The position numbers and the translations under genes were made by a program. Source: a virus. Taken from it: a stretch of DNA of 36,904 bases. Below are positions 23,743-32,019 of this stretch, one piece after another. Position 1 is the stretch's first letter; each line of letters opens with the position of its first letter. The stretch covers positions 1 through 36,904 of the IMG/VR virus record IMGVR_UViG_3300031227_000178; one strand, written 5' to 3'. The notes beneath the pieces are model-generated. The model made no database searches. It worked only from the letters and a program-made list of their open reading frames with translations, and had not been told where the DNA came from.

Positions 23743-25440
23743 ATGCCACAGACTACGCACAAATTACAAGTTGTTATAGAAGCGGAAAATAGAGCAAATG
23801 CCGCTTTTAATGGTGTTCGACAAAACCTTGACACTATGAAAACCAAGCTGCAAAAAATGCAGCCTGCTTTTCAAAAAATGGCACTATTTGGTGGTGCTGC
23901 TTTTGCCGGCATAGCCGTTGGTGTAAAAGGGGCAATAAGCCAGGTAGCTATTGCCGAGGGTGCTTATAACAAATTTAATACTGTATTCGGGGAACACTCT
24001 GACGACATGTTAAATTTCGTAAATGATATTAGAAAAGAAATGCCGACTGCCACTTCTGAAATTGTACGCATGGCTGCCGACCTACAAGACTTAATGGTAC
24101 CGCTTGGCTTATCACGTGAACTGGCCGCAGATATGTCTAAGGGCTTCCTGGACGTTTCAAACAAAATCGCAGCCTTTAACGACGTTGACCCTACACAGGT
24201 GCTAGAAGCTATAAAATCGGGCTTGTCAGGCTCTAGCGAGCCACTACGGCGTTATGGTGTAAATGCACTGGAAACTTCACTAGAAGCCAGGGCATTGAAA
24301 GAGGGGCTACTAGAAACTGGCCAGGCCTTTAAAGATTTAGACCCCGAAGTAAAAACGCAAATAAGAGCCCAGGCATTACTAGCACAAATAATTGACAATT
24401 CCTCTGATGCAATAGAGGGCTTTGAGGAAAATAACGACTCTTTTATTCGTAGGCAGCAAGAGCTAAACGCTACCATACTGGAAACCAAAGAACGAATAGG
24501 TACGTTGTTGCTTCCTATGTTTGACCAGTTGTTAAAAAAATTACTACCAATAATAGAAAAAATAGCAGCTTGGATTGAAAAACACCCCGAGCTTACTAAA
24601 AATATAATTCTTGTCGCCGCCGCACTAACCGGACTAATAGCTGGCATAGGTTTATTAGGTATGGTACTTCCGGCGATCATAACAGGCGTGTCTTTATTGG
24701 CAGGCCCTTTTGGCATTGTTGCCGCCGCCATAGTCGCCCTGGGCATTATATTAAGTAAGGCACAAATAGACTGGGGCAATTTCATGCAAAGCATCGAGGA
24801 AAAAACAGGGCTTATATCTATGCTAACTGAACTGTGGGAAGATTTAAACGACCTATGGGTAAGTCAGGTATTACCAGCCTTAAAAGATTTGTGGGATAGC
24901 ATGACACCACTATTGCCGGTGCTAGAATTTTTAGCTAAAGCTATTGGTGTTGTTTTGCTGGGGGCTATATATGCAGCTATAACAGCTATAAGAATAATAG
25001 CTAGCTTACTTTCACTGGTAATTACTGCCGGTGCTGCCCTTTCCTCTGCCGTCACTGACTTTTGGGTTAGTTCATTTCAAAAGTTTGGCGACATTGTTAA
25101 CTGGGTAGTTGAAAAAATACAAGCCTTAATTGATGCTATAAAAAGACTAAACGTTGTACAGGGTGCTAGAAACGCTATCAGTAGCGTAGCAGGCACCGTA
25201 GGGGGCTGGTTTGGACGTGCTGCCGGTGGTGCAGTCCAGGCAGGCAGAACAATGCTTGTTGGCGAACATGGCCCTGAATTATTTACACCAGCTAGTCATG
25301 GTCGAGTAATGGCGGGGCTAGGTGGCGGGGCTAGTTTAAATATTACTATTACCGGTAATAACTTTGTTGGCGAAGAGGGAATAGCTGAACAAATAGGCAA
25401 CGACATTATGAAAGTAGTAAAATCAAATATAAGATTATGA
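23743..25440 (+). CDS. Tape measure protein
   Basis: This 565-residue protein has helical coiled stretches at the start (ENRANAAFNGVRQNLDTM), then ITSEIVRMAADLQDLMVPLG-like TMP segments. Two hydrophobic parts follow around 285-335 (IILVAAALTGLIAGIGLLGM) and 400-430. The C-terminus has the common MLVGEHGPELFTPASHG motif. It sets tail length; 565 residues predict a tail of roughly 80-90 nm by the usual 0.15 nm per residue. It overlaps the next gene by ATGA. Confidence 0.9.
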   Translation: MPQTTHKLQVVIEAENRANAAFNGVRQNLDTMKTKLQKMQPAFQKMALFGGAAFAGIAVGVKGAISQVAIAEGAYNKFNTVFGEHSDDMLNFVNDIRKEMPTATSEIVRMAADLQDLMVPLGLSRELAADMSKGFLDVSNKIAAFNDVDPTQVLEAIKSGLSGSSEPLRRYGVNALETSLEARALKEGLLETGQAFKDLDPEVKTQIRAQALLAQIIDNSSDAIEGFEENNDSFIRRQQELNATILETKERIGTLLLPMFDQLLKKLLPIIEKIAAWIEKHPELTKNIILVAAALTGLIAGIGLLGMVLPAIITGVSLLAGPFGIVAAAIVALGIILSKAQIDWGNFMQSIEEKTGLISMLTELWEDLNDLWVSQVLPALKDLWDSMTPLLPVLEFLAKAIGVVLLGAIYAAITAIRIIASLLSLVITAGAALSSAVTDFWVSSFQKFGDIVNWVVEKIQALIDAIKRLNVVQGARNAISSVAGTVGGWFGRAAGGAVQAGRTMLVGEHGPELFTPASHGRVMAGLGGGASLNITITGNNFVGEEGIAEQIGNDIMKVVKSNIRL

Positions 25441-26954
25441 GTGTAGTTTTAACAATAGGTGGTGCTGATAAAACCAGCATTATAAAAAGCAGAAGCCTTA
25501 AAAAAAAGGACGAAGCAAACTACCTCGCAGACGACCTACGGTTCCAGATTATATACCATGCAGGCCAAACATTTAGGCCGGAGTCAAACAGCGAGGTTAT
25601 TTTAACTATTGACGGAACAAGAGAATTTGGCGGCAAAATTTATTCTGTTAGTAAAGAAGCTACCGGCAATAGTTCGGTTTTATATACAGTGAAGTGTAGG
25701 GATTATTCCTATGATCTAAACAGGCAATTAGTCCAGGCACAATACGAAGACATGACTGTTGGGGCAATTATTGCAGATCTACTTACTAATTTTACCGACG
25801 GAAGTTTCACAGGCACTAATGTTGTATGTATAATACCGGTTAGCAAAATTGTTTTTAAACGTGTGCCTCTAGTAGAAGCAATACAAAGATTATCTGATTT
25901 AACCAATTTTGTTTGGTACGTTGACTATAATAAGGACGTACATTTCTTTGAAAAAAATACAGAATTAGCACCTTTTAATTTAACCGATACTAGCGATAAC
26001 TTTATTTTCGACACCCTAGAAATTGAAAATGATTTATCACAAATAAGAAACCGGGTTTATATTACCGGTGGCGAAATTGAGGGTGACGACGAAAGGCTAG
26101 AGTACCTAGCTGGCGACGGGGAACGTTTGCAATTTCCACTGTCTAATAAATTTGCAAACCTACCGACTGTTATAGTTGATAGCGTAGCCCAAGACGTTGG
26201 CGTTGATTTTTTAAGCAAAGAGGAAGACTACGACTGCTTCTGGAATTTTCAAGCACAGTCATTACGTTTTAAAACAACCACCGTACCGTCAGACCAAAGC
26301 GGGGCTAATAATATAACCGTAGAAGCAATACCACTTTTTACCCTGGAAGTTAGAATATCTGAGGAAACTTCTATTGCCCAATATGGTTTGTTCGAGTTTG
26401 CCAAGATAGACAAAAAGCTAGTTAGCCGTGATCAAGCCATTGATTTTGCCCAGGCCCAATTAGAAGCATACGAGGACGGCGTTATAGAGGGCGAATTTAC
26501 AACCTACACTCCTGGGCTAAGGTCAGGTCAAATAATCAATATAAATTCTACACTACTTGATGTTAACGAAAATTTTATAATACAGTCAGCTACCTACACA
26601 ATGGTTAGCCCTACCCGCTATATGTGGAAAGTAAAATTAGCCACCCTGCGGACAATAGGCATTGTTGACTTTTTAATAGCAGCACTGCGAGAGGGCGATA
26701 GACTTATACAAGAAGACACCGACACCCAACTGCATCACGTAGTTTACCCTAGGGACAAAGTGAACGTAGGCGATGTAGTAAATATAAACACTGACGATTA
26801 TTTGCAGGAAGACGAAGTAGAGGTAGGCGATGCATTAACAACTACCTTTCCGTCAGGCGATATTGTTTATGTTTTAGGCCCTAAGATACCTGACGTTGGT
26901 GTTGACTTACGTCGTGTTTTCCGTACCGGCAGAGGCAAGCTATCAAACTTTTAA
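25437..26954 (+). CDS. Tail hub / baseplate protein
   Basis: This 505-residue protein has beta-rich domains: RSLKKKDEANYLADDLRFQI, EVILTIDGTREFGGKIYSV, YTVKCRDYSYDLNRQLV, IQRLSDLTNFVWYVDY, then ALREGDRLIQEDTD. The arrangement resembles tail hub (gp27/late-control D-like) proteins: domain 1, inserted domain and a C-terminal ring. It lies just after the tape measure as usual. It closes the tail tip and holds fibres. Confidence 0.7.
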   Translation: MSVVLTIGGADKTSIIKSRSLKKKDEANYLADDLRFQIIYHAGQTFRPESNSEVILTIDGTREFGGKIYSVSKEATGNSSVLYTVKCRDYSYDLNRQLVQAQYEDMTVGAIIADLLTNFTDGSFTGTNVVCIIPVSKIVFKRVPLVEAIQRLSDLTNFVWYVDYNKDVHFFEKNTELAPFNLTDTSDNFIFDTLEIENDLSQIRNRVYITGGEIEGDDERLEYLAGDGERLQFPLSNKFANLPTVIVDSVAQDVGVDFLSKEEDYDCFWNFQAQSLRFKTTTVPSDQSGANNITVEAIPLFTLEVRISEETSIAQYGLFEFAKIDKKLVSRDQAIDFAQAQLEAYEDGVIEGEFTTYTPGLRSGQIININSTLLDVNENFIIQSATYTMVSPTRYMWKVKLATLRTIGIVDFLIAALREGDRLIQEDTDTQLHHVVYPRDKVNVGDVVNINTDDYLQEDEVEVGDALTTTFPSGDIVYVLGPKIPDVGVDLRRVFRTGRGKLSNF

Positions 26955-26960
26955 AATAAA

Positions 26961-26969
26961 TGTTATAAT
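26961..26969 (+). promoter_or_regulatory. Extended -10 promoter, leaderless for the 26976 gene
   Basis: TGTTATAAT (one base from the other late promoters) is 6 nt before the ATG. TATCAA lies at the -35 position (26941-26946), as in the portal promoter. Confidence 0.75.
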
Positions 26970-26975
26970 AAATAT

Positions 26976-27482
26976 ATGGACAAAGACTTATTAGACAAAT
27001 TAAAGCATCACTGTGCAGTCAATAAAGACAAGGTTGGGGCTTATGGTGTTTGGCGTGCTACGTTGGAAGACGTGAACACCGGAAAAAAAGAGATAAAATA
27101 TTTCTATAATGTGGTGCCTTTGACTGGCTTAGGCATGGTTTGTAATAACTTTGCTGACCCCACCCCGGACAACGCTATGCTTTTAACTCACTGCTTACTT
27201 GGCAGTAATGCTACGGTCGTGACCGAAAACGACACTACGCTAGGCACCGAGGTTTATAGAAATACTATACAATCTAAAACCAGTGCGGCTAATATTCTTT
27301 ATGGTACTGGCTTCTTTTCTCAAACAGAAACAGACGGCACCTACAAGGAAGCTGGCATAGTTAGCGACGGATCCGCAGGAGCAGACACCGGCATTTTAGT
27401 TAGCCATGTAAATATTGATATTACAAAAACTGCCGTACAAAAATTAACACTAGACTTTGTAATAACGTTCACACCAGTATAA
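26976..27482 (+). CDS. Tail tip / fibre-associated protein (168 aa)
   Basis: This protein starts with a short helix, then beta-strands: VYRNTIQSKTSAANILYGTG, FFSQTETDGTYKEAGIVSDG, TAVQKLTLDFVITFTPV. The TLDFVITFTPV ending is common in phage tail-fibre or distal tail proteins of this size. It is probably a minor tail protein. Soluble, no signal. Confidence 0.55.
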   Translation: MDKDLLDKLKHHCAVNKDKVGAYGVWRATLEDVNTGKKEIKYFYNVVPLTGLGMVCNNFADPTPDNAMLLTHCLLGSNATVVTENDTTLGTEVYRNTIQSKTSAANILYGTGFFSQTETDGTYKEAGIVSDGSAGADTGILVSHVNIDITKTAVQKLTLDFVITFTPV

Positions 27483-27489
27483 AAAATAT

Positions 27490-28182
27490 ATGGGAATAAT
27501 ACCAGAAAATAAAGTAGACGACGAGGAAGTAGGTTATACAGAAATGAACCTGCTACGTAATTTAGGTTTTATAGTTGATCTAAATGCCGGCGAAACAATA
27601 GCCGGAGCCACTTTGCCGGTACCTGTTTATATAGATGCGACTGAGAATGAATGGATGGCGTGTGATGCCAACGTTCTAACAAAGCTAGAATTTCTTGGCT
27701 TTGCTATAAGTAGTAGTACAAATGGCAATCCTATACAAGTACAAAAAACTGGCGTGGTTGGTGGCTTCACAGGGCTTACTATTGGCGACCCTTGCTACGT
27801 ACAAGATGACGGAACAATAGGCCACTCAATGGGTACCTACGAAGTTTTAGTAGGCTATGCTGTTTCTGCTACACAAATTTTAATACAAAAAGGTAAGTGG
27901 GAATATATGGGCAGTGTTTCAGACACCGCCGATGCTATCACAGCACCAGCCGGAGCAAGATTTGCTATAATTCAATTAACTGGTGGTGGTATGGGTGGCT
28001 ACAGTCTTGGTGGCCAAGTCACGCTAGCTAAAATTGGAGCAACAAGTGTGACCCTTTATTTTAACGCTTGGTCATTACAACACACTCAGCTTAGTGCTTC
28101 TTGGAGTGGCAATACAATAACACTATCCCACTCCGGCGATGGTACGACTAGCGTAGCCGGTACAGCTAATTTTTATAGATAA
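27490..28182 (+). CDS. Virion fibre-like or decoration protein (230 aa)
   Basis: Gly/Thr-rich beta protein: MNLLRNLGFIVDLNAGETI, VYIDATENEWMACDANV, GFTGLTIGDPCYVQDDGT and SATQILIQKG. The C-terminal half (YSLGGQVTLAKIG, SWSGNTITLSHSGDGT) reads like a fibre tip. No catalytic motif. Probably attaches to the tail tip. Confidence 0.55.
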   Translation: MGIIPENKVDDEEVGYTEMNLLRNLGFIVDLNAGETIAGATLPVPVYIDATENEWMACDANVLTKLEFLGFAISSSTNGNPIQVQKTGVVGGFTGLTIGDPCYVQDDGTIGHSMGTYEVLVGYAVSATQILIQKGKWEYMGSVSDTADAITAPAGARFAIIQLTGGGMGGYSLGGQVTLAKIGATSVTLYFNAWSLQHTQLSASWSGNTITLSHSGDGTTSVAGTANFYR

Positions 28183-28186
28183 AACC

Positions 28187-28495
28187 ATGGACTTATCAGT
28201 AGCATTACAAGTATTCACTCTAGCTGCTATGCTACTGACAGCATATAAGGTCTTTTTTAAACAGGGTGCAAAATCAGAATTGGCCGACCAAAAACAAAAG
28301 GGTGCAATGGATTTATTAAAAAGCCAACTAGACGCAGCTACTAAACAAAATTTAGAACTTATCCAACAGGCAACCAACCACATGCACACCCAGGACGAAA
28401 GTATAAAATCTAATATGCAGGCTATAAATAATTTGACAGTTCATATAGGAAAATTAGAAACAATAATTGACGAACGAATACCGAAAAAAACATAG
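28187..28495 (+). CDS. Membrane-anchored coiled-coil protein (lysis-related candidate)
   Basis: This 102-residue protein has a single N-terminal hydrophobic helix (about 5-24, VALQVFTLAAMLLTAYKVFF) followed by a long helical, Gln/Lys/Glu-rich coiled coil (about 30-95). The layout fits a spanin-like or XhlA-like lysis accessory protein. Position just before the peptidase and holin genes supports that. No conserved residues identify a family. Confidence 0.5.
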   Translation: MDLSVALQVFTLAAMLLTAYKVFFKQGAKSELADQKQKGAMDLLKSQLDAATKQNLELIQQATNHMHTQDESIKSNMQAINNLTVHIGKLETIIDERIPKKT

Positions 28496-28525
28496 TTCTT
28501 TAGTTGCCCCCGTTGCTGGGGAAAA

Positions 28526-28568
28526 GGGGGAGAGCATATACAAAACAGTGTGCTATAAACACTCCCCC
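28526..28568 (+). terminator. G/C-rich hairpin, terminator-like without U-run
   Basis: GGGGGAG (28526-28532) pairs with CTCCCCC (28562-28568), enclosing an inner AGCA/TGCT stem. It lies between the coiled-coil gene and the peptidase gene. No T-run follows, so the role may be RNA processing or folding. Confidence 0.4.
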
Positions 28569-28597
28569 CTCTACTTACTAAAATTAACAACACATAT

Positions 28598-29824
28598 ATG
28601 AAAAATAGAAACCACGGCTGCGTGCCGGAACTAGAAAGCGTACAAGACCCTAGAAACTACGATGCAGAGGCTATAATGGGCTCTGTGCTAGCTGAACAGC
28701 AAATAGACTATTCTAAGGTCAGGGGCGGCGTTGTATTCGATATAGAGGTAATTATGGCTTATATACAGCGTGTTGGTGTAAAGAAGTTTAGATCACGTAC
28801 TTGGTCTATTGCCTACGCCCAGGAAATTATGGCCACCGAGAATGGCCGTTTTATAACCCCGAGTAAAAATCAGATAGGCATGGACAACTGCGTTTGGCAG
28901 GCTAAGGCTTTTTATGGCCAGGTGCTAAACTTTATTGAAACCGGCAAGTGGGTTGATCTTTCATCTATTTTTAAATTTTGGCAGTATGCCTTGGCTTATG
29001 GTACCTACATAGTACGGGCCTGCATCAGTGCAGTTAAGGACGGGTTTGCTTTAGAGGAAGACGTGCCTAGCTATAGATATTTTAAAACAGACGACGGTAG
29101 ACAACACCCGGATATGGACAGTGCTTTTGCTCGAAACAGGAAGCATGAAAACGAAACTGTTTATAAAAAAGCTAAAGAGTACCAGGCTAAAGGCTACGCT
29201 AAAATTACTAGCAGGAACCTAGAACGTATTGCACAGATTAGTATTTTAAATTTTGGTTGTTTAGGTGGCTACTATGTAAACGGCATGTCCTTTAAAAATG
29301 TTTTAAAAAATATATTCCGGTTAACTAATAGCCCTAAGAGTGGTGGCCACTGTAATTACTTTGGTGGCAAAATTACTCTAGAACAGGGCAGGTTAACTAT
29401 ATGGTCTAAAGATAGCTACGACGGTTATAATGATCGGGACAAAACAAACGGCTGGCTAGGTCACCAAGAGGAAACCTTGAAAGGTGGCATGTACTTTAAT
29501 TGGTACACAATTATTGATGCTAAAAATATTGGCGTAGTGGACGAGTTTAAAAAAGAAGTCGCACTGAAACAGTTGCTATTTATGAATGGTCGAAAAACAA
29601 AAGACGTTGGCAACACTGCGGTTATGTTTATTCGAGTAGAAAAAAACAAAGGTGCTAAGGGTCAGGCCTATCTTATTATAAGAGATAAGACCGGCAAAAT
29701 TATAGGCTTTAAATATTTGCATGGTAGACCGTGTGATCTATTCGGCTATTTCGTAGAGAACGAATACCTAGTACCTATACCCGAGAGCCTTTGGGAAAAA
29801 ATTAAATACGCTGAAATAAAATAA
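28598..29824 (+). CDS. Papain-like (C1-type) cysteine peptidase
   Basis: This 408-residue protein has NQIGMDNCVWQAKAFYG with Cys98 in the position of papain's catalytic Cys (Q...GxCW). SGGHCNYFGGKI has His251, and WSKDSYDGYN follows where the catalytic Asn/Trp (NSWG) belongs. The order Cys-His-Asn/Trp is right. The remaining parts are unfamiliar. Next to a holin, it may serve as lysis or entry enzyme that cuts envelope proteins or peptidoglycan peptides. No signal peptide. Confidence 0.6.
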   Translation: MKNRNHGCVPELESVQDPRNYDAEAIMGSVLAEQQIDYSKVRGGVVFDIEVIMAYIQRVGVKKFRSRTWSIAYAQEIMATENGRFITPSKNQIGMDNCVWQAKAFYGQVLNFIETGKWVDLSSIFKFWQYALAYGTYIVRACISAVKDGFALEEDVPSYRYFKTDDGRQHPDMDSAFARNRKHENETVYKKAKEYQAKGYAKITSRNLERIAQISILNFGCLGGYYVNGMSFKNVLKNIFRLTNSPKSGGHCNYFGGKITLEQGRLTIWSKDSYDGYNDRDKTNGWLGHQEETLKGGMYFNWYTIIDAKNIGVVDEFKKEVALKQLLFMNGRKTKDVGNTAVMFIRVEKNKGAKGQAYLIIRDKTGKIIGFKYLHGRPCDLFGYFVENEYLVPIPESLWEKIKYAEIK

Positions 29825-29925
29825 TGTATAGTCGGCAGCAAAAAATAATTACTATTTTATTGATGCCCGGCTACGTAATATATTATATAGCTCTAATACT
29901 TAGAGATAACATAAAAAATTATTAA
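29824..29925 (+). CDS. Small membrane protein (33 aa)
   Basis: Starts in the stop of the peptidase gene (TAATG). The sequence is basic at the start, followed by one hydrophobic helix (IITILLMPGYVIYYIALIL) and a short polar end. It lies just before the holin, so may be an accessory holin or antiholin. Length is below normal ORF calling. Confidence 0.5.
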   Translation: MYSRQQKIITILLMPGYVIYYIALILRDNIKNY

Positions 29926-29937
29926 CCATAAAAAGAA

Positions 29938-30210
29938 ATGGAAAAAGAAATTATCGACATCATTACACTGCAAGAAGTATTGATAAAATCTGCATGGCTA
30001 TTGCCCCTAGTAATTGGTTTAGTCGAAGTGCTAAAGCAGGCTGTTAGAGTTCCTGCAAGATTTCTACCTTTAACCTCTGTACTTATCGGGTTGGCGGTTG
30101 GCCTAATAGTCATACAGCTATCTGTGCTTGGTGGCATAGTAGGCGTAATTTTAGGACTTGGCGGAGTTGGTCTTTGGGAATTCGGCAAGACTACCATAGC
30201 AGGCAAATAA
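29938..30210 (+). CDS. Holin-like membrane protein
   Basis: 90 residues with hydrophobic segments at about 18-34 (SAWLLPLVIGLVEVL) and 44-78 (LTSVLIGLAVGLIVIQLSVLGGIVGVILGL), followed by a short basic end. Size and topology fit a holin, which makes holes in the inner membrane to trigger lysis. It is the last late gene. Confidence 0.7.
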   Translation: MEKEIIDIITLQEVLIKSAWLLPLVIGLVEVLKQAVRVPARFLPLTSVLIGLAVGLIVIQLSVLGGIVGVILGLGGVGLWEFGKTTIAGK

Positions 30211-30211
30211 C

Positions 30212-30220
30212 TGCTATAAT
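30212..30220 (+). promoter_or_regulatory. Extended -10 promoter of a small RNA
   Basis: TGCTATAAT ends at 30220, immediately after the holin stop. Transcription should start near 30227, with no ORF following before a strong terminator at 30271-30300. Confidence 0.65.
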
Positions 30221-30226
30221 AAAATA

Positions 30227-30303
30227 AGTCGGCTGTGTGTTGGAGTTGACTACTTACTTCGTGAGGAGTTGAAAGGAAGCGGGTAAAACCGCTTCTTTTT
30301 ATT
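30227..30303 (+). ncRNA. Short independently transcribed RNA (about 75 nt)
   Basis: A promoter (TATAAT 30215-30220) and a rho-independent terminator bracket about 45 nt with no ORF. It contains a CTTAC-TTC-GTGAG hairpin and repeated GGAGTTGA. It also has GAGGAG and AAGGAAG, which resemble Shine-Dalgarno sequences that the phage genes lack. No RNA family is recognised. Confidence 0.6.
30271..30300 (+). terminator. Rho-independent terminator
   Basis: GAAGCGG (30276-30282), loop GTAAAA, CCGCTTC (30289-30295), then TTTTT. The stem can extend through A/T pairs. It separates the late operon and the small RNA from the early region. Confidence 0.85.
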
Positions 30304-30355
30304 GTGGCAATTCTGTTTATAAGTAGTGTATAAATAGCTTTAGATTGGCTGAATA

Positions 30356-30472
30356 GTGCAACCAGTTGCACATATCCGCCCAACTGGATTGGCGGTAATG
30401 TGCAGTCTATCATTATCAGAGATTACGACATAGACTACTAATATATGTTTTTTTTATAAATAGTTATCCACA
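30356..30472 (+). other. Candidate replication origin: inverted repeats, AT-rich tract, DnaA box
   Basis: Three inverted repeats lie in a row. GTGCAACCAGTTGCAC is at 30356-30371. TGCACAT/ATGTGCA (30367-30404) encloses CCGCC/GGCGG. AGTCTAT/ATAGACT spans 30404-30436. A T/A-rich tract (30440-30463) and a perfect TTATCCACA DnaA box (30464-30472) follow, then an early promoter. The stretch 30304-30550 has no gene. Origin function is inferred from composition; operator sites are an alternative. Confidence 0.45.
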
Positions 30473-30481
30473 ATTAGAGTA

Positions 30482-30510
30482 TTGCTAAATAATTAGAAAT
30501 GAATTATAAT
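30482..30510 (+). promoter_or_regulatory. Early promoter, copy 2
   Basis: TTGCTA (30482-30487), 17-nt spacer with the shared 15 bases AATAATTAGAAATGA, TATAAT (30505-30510). It lies 9 nt after a perfect DnaA box. Unlike the other two copies it has a leader of about 35 nt before the gene at 30551. Confidence 0.8.
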
Positions 30511-30550
30511 ATATGTATAACTTATTAGCTAACAATTAAAGATAAAATTT

Positions 30551-30736
30551 ATGTGTAAAAGAAAAAAAGTTTGTTTCAATTTCAAACACGAGGGTGAGGA
30601 CGAAAACGGCGTGCCGGTTGGCAAATTAACTTGGAGTGATACCGGTAAGTCAGTATTAAAAAATGGTGTGTGGGCTAGGCTAAACGCAGTAAAAAAATTT
30701 GCAAGAACAAAAAGAATACAAGTAATAGAGTTTTAA
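30551..30736 (+). CDS. Small basic early protein (61 aa)
   Basis: First gene downstream of the early promoter and candidate origin. It has MCKRKKVCFNFKH with two Cys, GKLTWSDTGK and a basic C-terminus. No recognised family. A first-expressed small protein could be a regulator or host takeover factor. Confidence 0.5.
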   Translation: MCKRKKVCFNFKHEGEDENGVPVGKLTWSDTGKSVLKNGVWARLNAVKKFARTKRIQVIEF

Positions 30737-30759
30737 TTAAGTAATATAACAATAAATTT

Positions 30760-31047
30760 ATGTGTGCTACAAAAAATTATTTCACAGGTGATTGGTCAAG
30801 AAAAAACCTTGAACTATTAGCTAACTACCACAACTGGCAAATTGGTGCAAAAATTGACACCAAGCTAGAAACAAAGGAATTAGAAAAAGCAATTTTAGAA
30901 CACGGCAACATAGGCGACACCGAAGCCCGCAAGCTCTACGAAAATAAAAACTGGCTAGTGTACCTGTCAATCGACAGTGGCACAGAAGTAGTTAACCATA
31001 TATGCAAAAATGAAATGGCTGAAAGTGAAGCCACAGAAATAAATTAG
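30760..31047 (+). CDS. Hypothetical early protein (95 aa)
   Basis: Helical charged protein (SRKNLELLANYHNWQIGAKI, ELEKAILEHGNIG) ending in an acidic region. Not recognised. In the early operon. Confidence 0.5.
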   Translation: MCATKNYFTGDWSRKNLELLANYHNWQIGAKIDTKLETKELEKAILEHGNIGDTEARKLYENKNWLVYLSIDSGTEVVNHICKNEMAESEATEIN

Positions 31048-31078
31048 TATTTAATTAGTTTTTTTAACCAACACAATT

Positions 31079-31675
31079 ATGGGTGAAGTAGAAAACACTA
31101 CTATGGATATTTCCGTAGTCGAAAAAAAAGTTTTTGGTATGAACGAAACCGTCGAAAATACCAAAATAGAAAGTGAGAAAGACCTAAGCAAGGTAGCCGA
31201 CACTATAAAAAATATTAAGGTGCTAGGCAAATTTGTGAAAGCAGAAAAAGAAAAGTTTACCAAACCTGCCCAGGAAATTATAAACAATGCCAGGGCAAAA
31301 TTTCTACCGTTTAAGAAAGCCTGCAATGAAGCAGAAGCAAGTCTAAAGTCAAAAGTAAATATCTACATGACTGAGGTTGAAAGAGTACGCCAAGAAAAAG
31401 AAGATAAAATTGCCAAGCGTGCTGAAAAGGGAACCATAAAAGAGGAAACAGCCGTAAAGAAATTAGACGACCTAGGCGACACCAAAAAAACTGTTGACAC
31501 CGGCACTAGCCAGGTGCAACAAAAGAAAATTAAAAAGGTGGAAATTGTTGATCGTGAAAAAATACCACACGAGTATTGGGTGGTCGACGAAGTAAAAGTT
31601 AGAAAGGTTGCCCTAGCCGGCGTGGAAATTCCAGGTGTGGTAGTCAAAGAGGAAACCACAATAGCTGTAAAATAA
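31079..31675 (+). CDS. Recombination-associated coiled-coil protein
   Basis: This 198-residue protein is helical for about 120 residues (AEKEKFTKPAQEIINNARAK, ACNEAEASLKSKVNIYMTEV, VRQEKEDKIAKRAEKG). It ends with a small domain: REKIPHEYWVVDEVKVRK and EIPGVVVKEETTIA. This arrangement (long helix, then a 'ip..yw.vD...V' domain) is common in phage operons that carry RecT and exonuclease. It is thought to be a nuclease-associated accessory protein. I cannot name the exact family. Confidence 0.55.
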   Translation: MGEVENTTMDISVVEKKVFGMNETVENTKIESEKDLSKVADTIKNIKVLGKFVKAEKEKFTKPAQEIINNARAKFLPFKKACNEAEASLKSKVNIYMTEVERVRQEKEDKIAKRAEKGTIKEETAVKKLDDLGDTKKTVDTGTSQVQQKKIKKVEIVDREKIPHEYWVVDEVKVRKVALAGVEIPGVVVKEETTIAVK

Positions 31676-31679
31676 TTAT

Positions 31680-31766
31680 ATGCTAATAACAGACAAAAGA
31701 TTTTCTTATTTAGATTTATTAGCCATAGCAATTATTGGTTATATAATTCAAGTAATAGCGAAATAA
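31680..31766 (+). CDS. Tiny membrane protein (28 aa)
   Basis: A 28-residue frame four bases after the previous stop, mostly one hydrophobic helix (YLDLLAIAIIGYIIQVIA). No family. Low confidence because of its length, though spacing to neighbours is tight. Confidence 0.4.
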   Translation: MLITDKRFSYLDLLAIAIIGYIIQVIAK

Positions 31767-31770
31767 ATAT

Positions 31771-32019
31771 ATGTCTGATGCTGACATGTGGGAAACAATG
31801 CACGAGGAAAGCCAGGCAAAAAAAGCTAGCAATGAAAAGAACTCGCTAGCCATACTGAAAGCCAAGGGCATAGAAGTAAAAGTTTTAAATGCCGGTTCAC
31901 GGCATTATAGAGTAGGTACGTTTGATTTTTGGCCAAGCACCGGAAAGTTTTATAACCAAAAGACTGGTCAAAAAGGACGTGGCGTATTCAATTTAATAAA
32001 ATTACTAAAACAAAAATGA
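31771..32019 (+). CDS. Conserved small phage protein (82 aa)
   Basis: Starts MSDADMWETMHEESQAKK and ends with GTFDFWPSTGKFYNQKTGQKGRGVFNLI. The 'DFWPxTGxxxxxKTGxxGRGVFNLI' pattern recurs in small phage proteins of unknown function, usually in early or recombination regions. Soluble and basic. ATGA overlap with the next gene. Confidence 0.65.
   Translation: MSDADMWETMHEESQAKKASNEKNSLAILKAKGIEVKVLNAGSRHYRVGTFDFWPSTGKFYNQKTGQKGRGVFNLIKLLKQK

Noticed and set aside
24252-24794. 180-residue reverse-strand ORF (and other minus-strand ORFs)
   Set aside because: It lies opposite the tape-measure gene with no recognisable domain. All supported genes are on the + strand.
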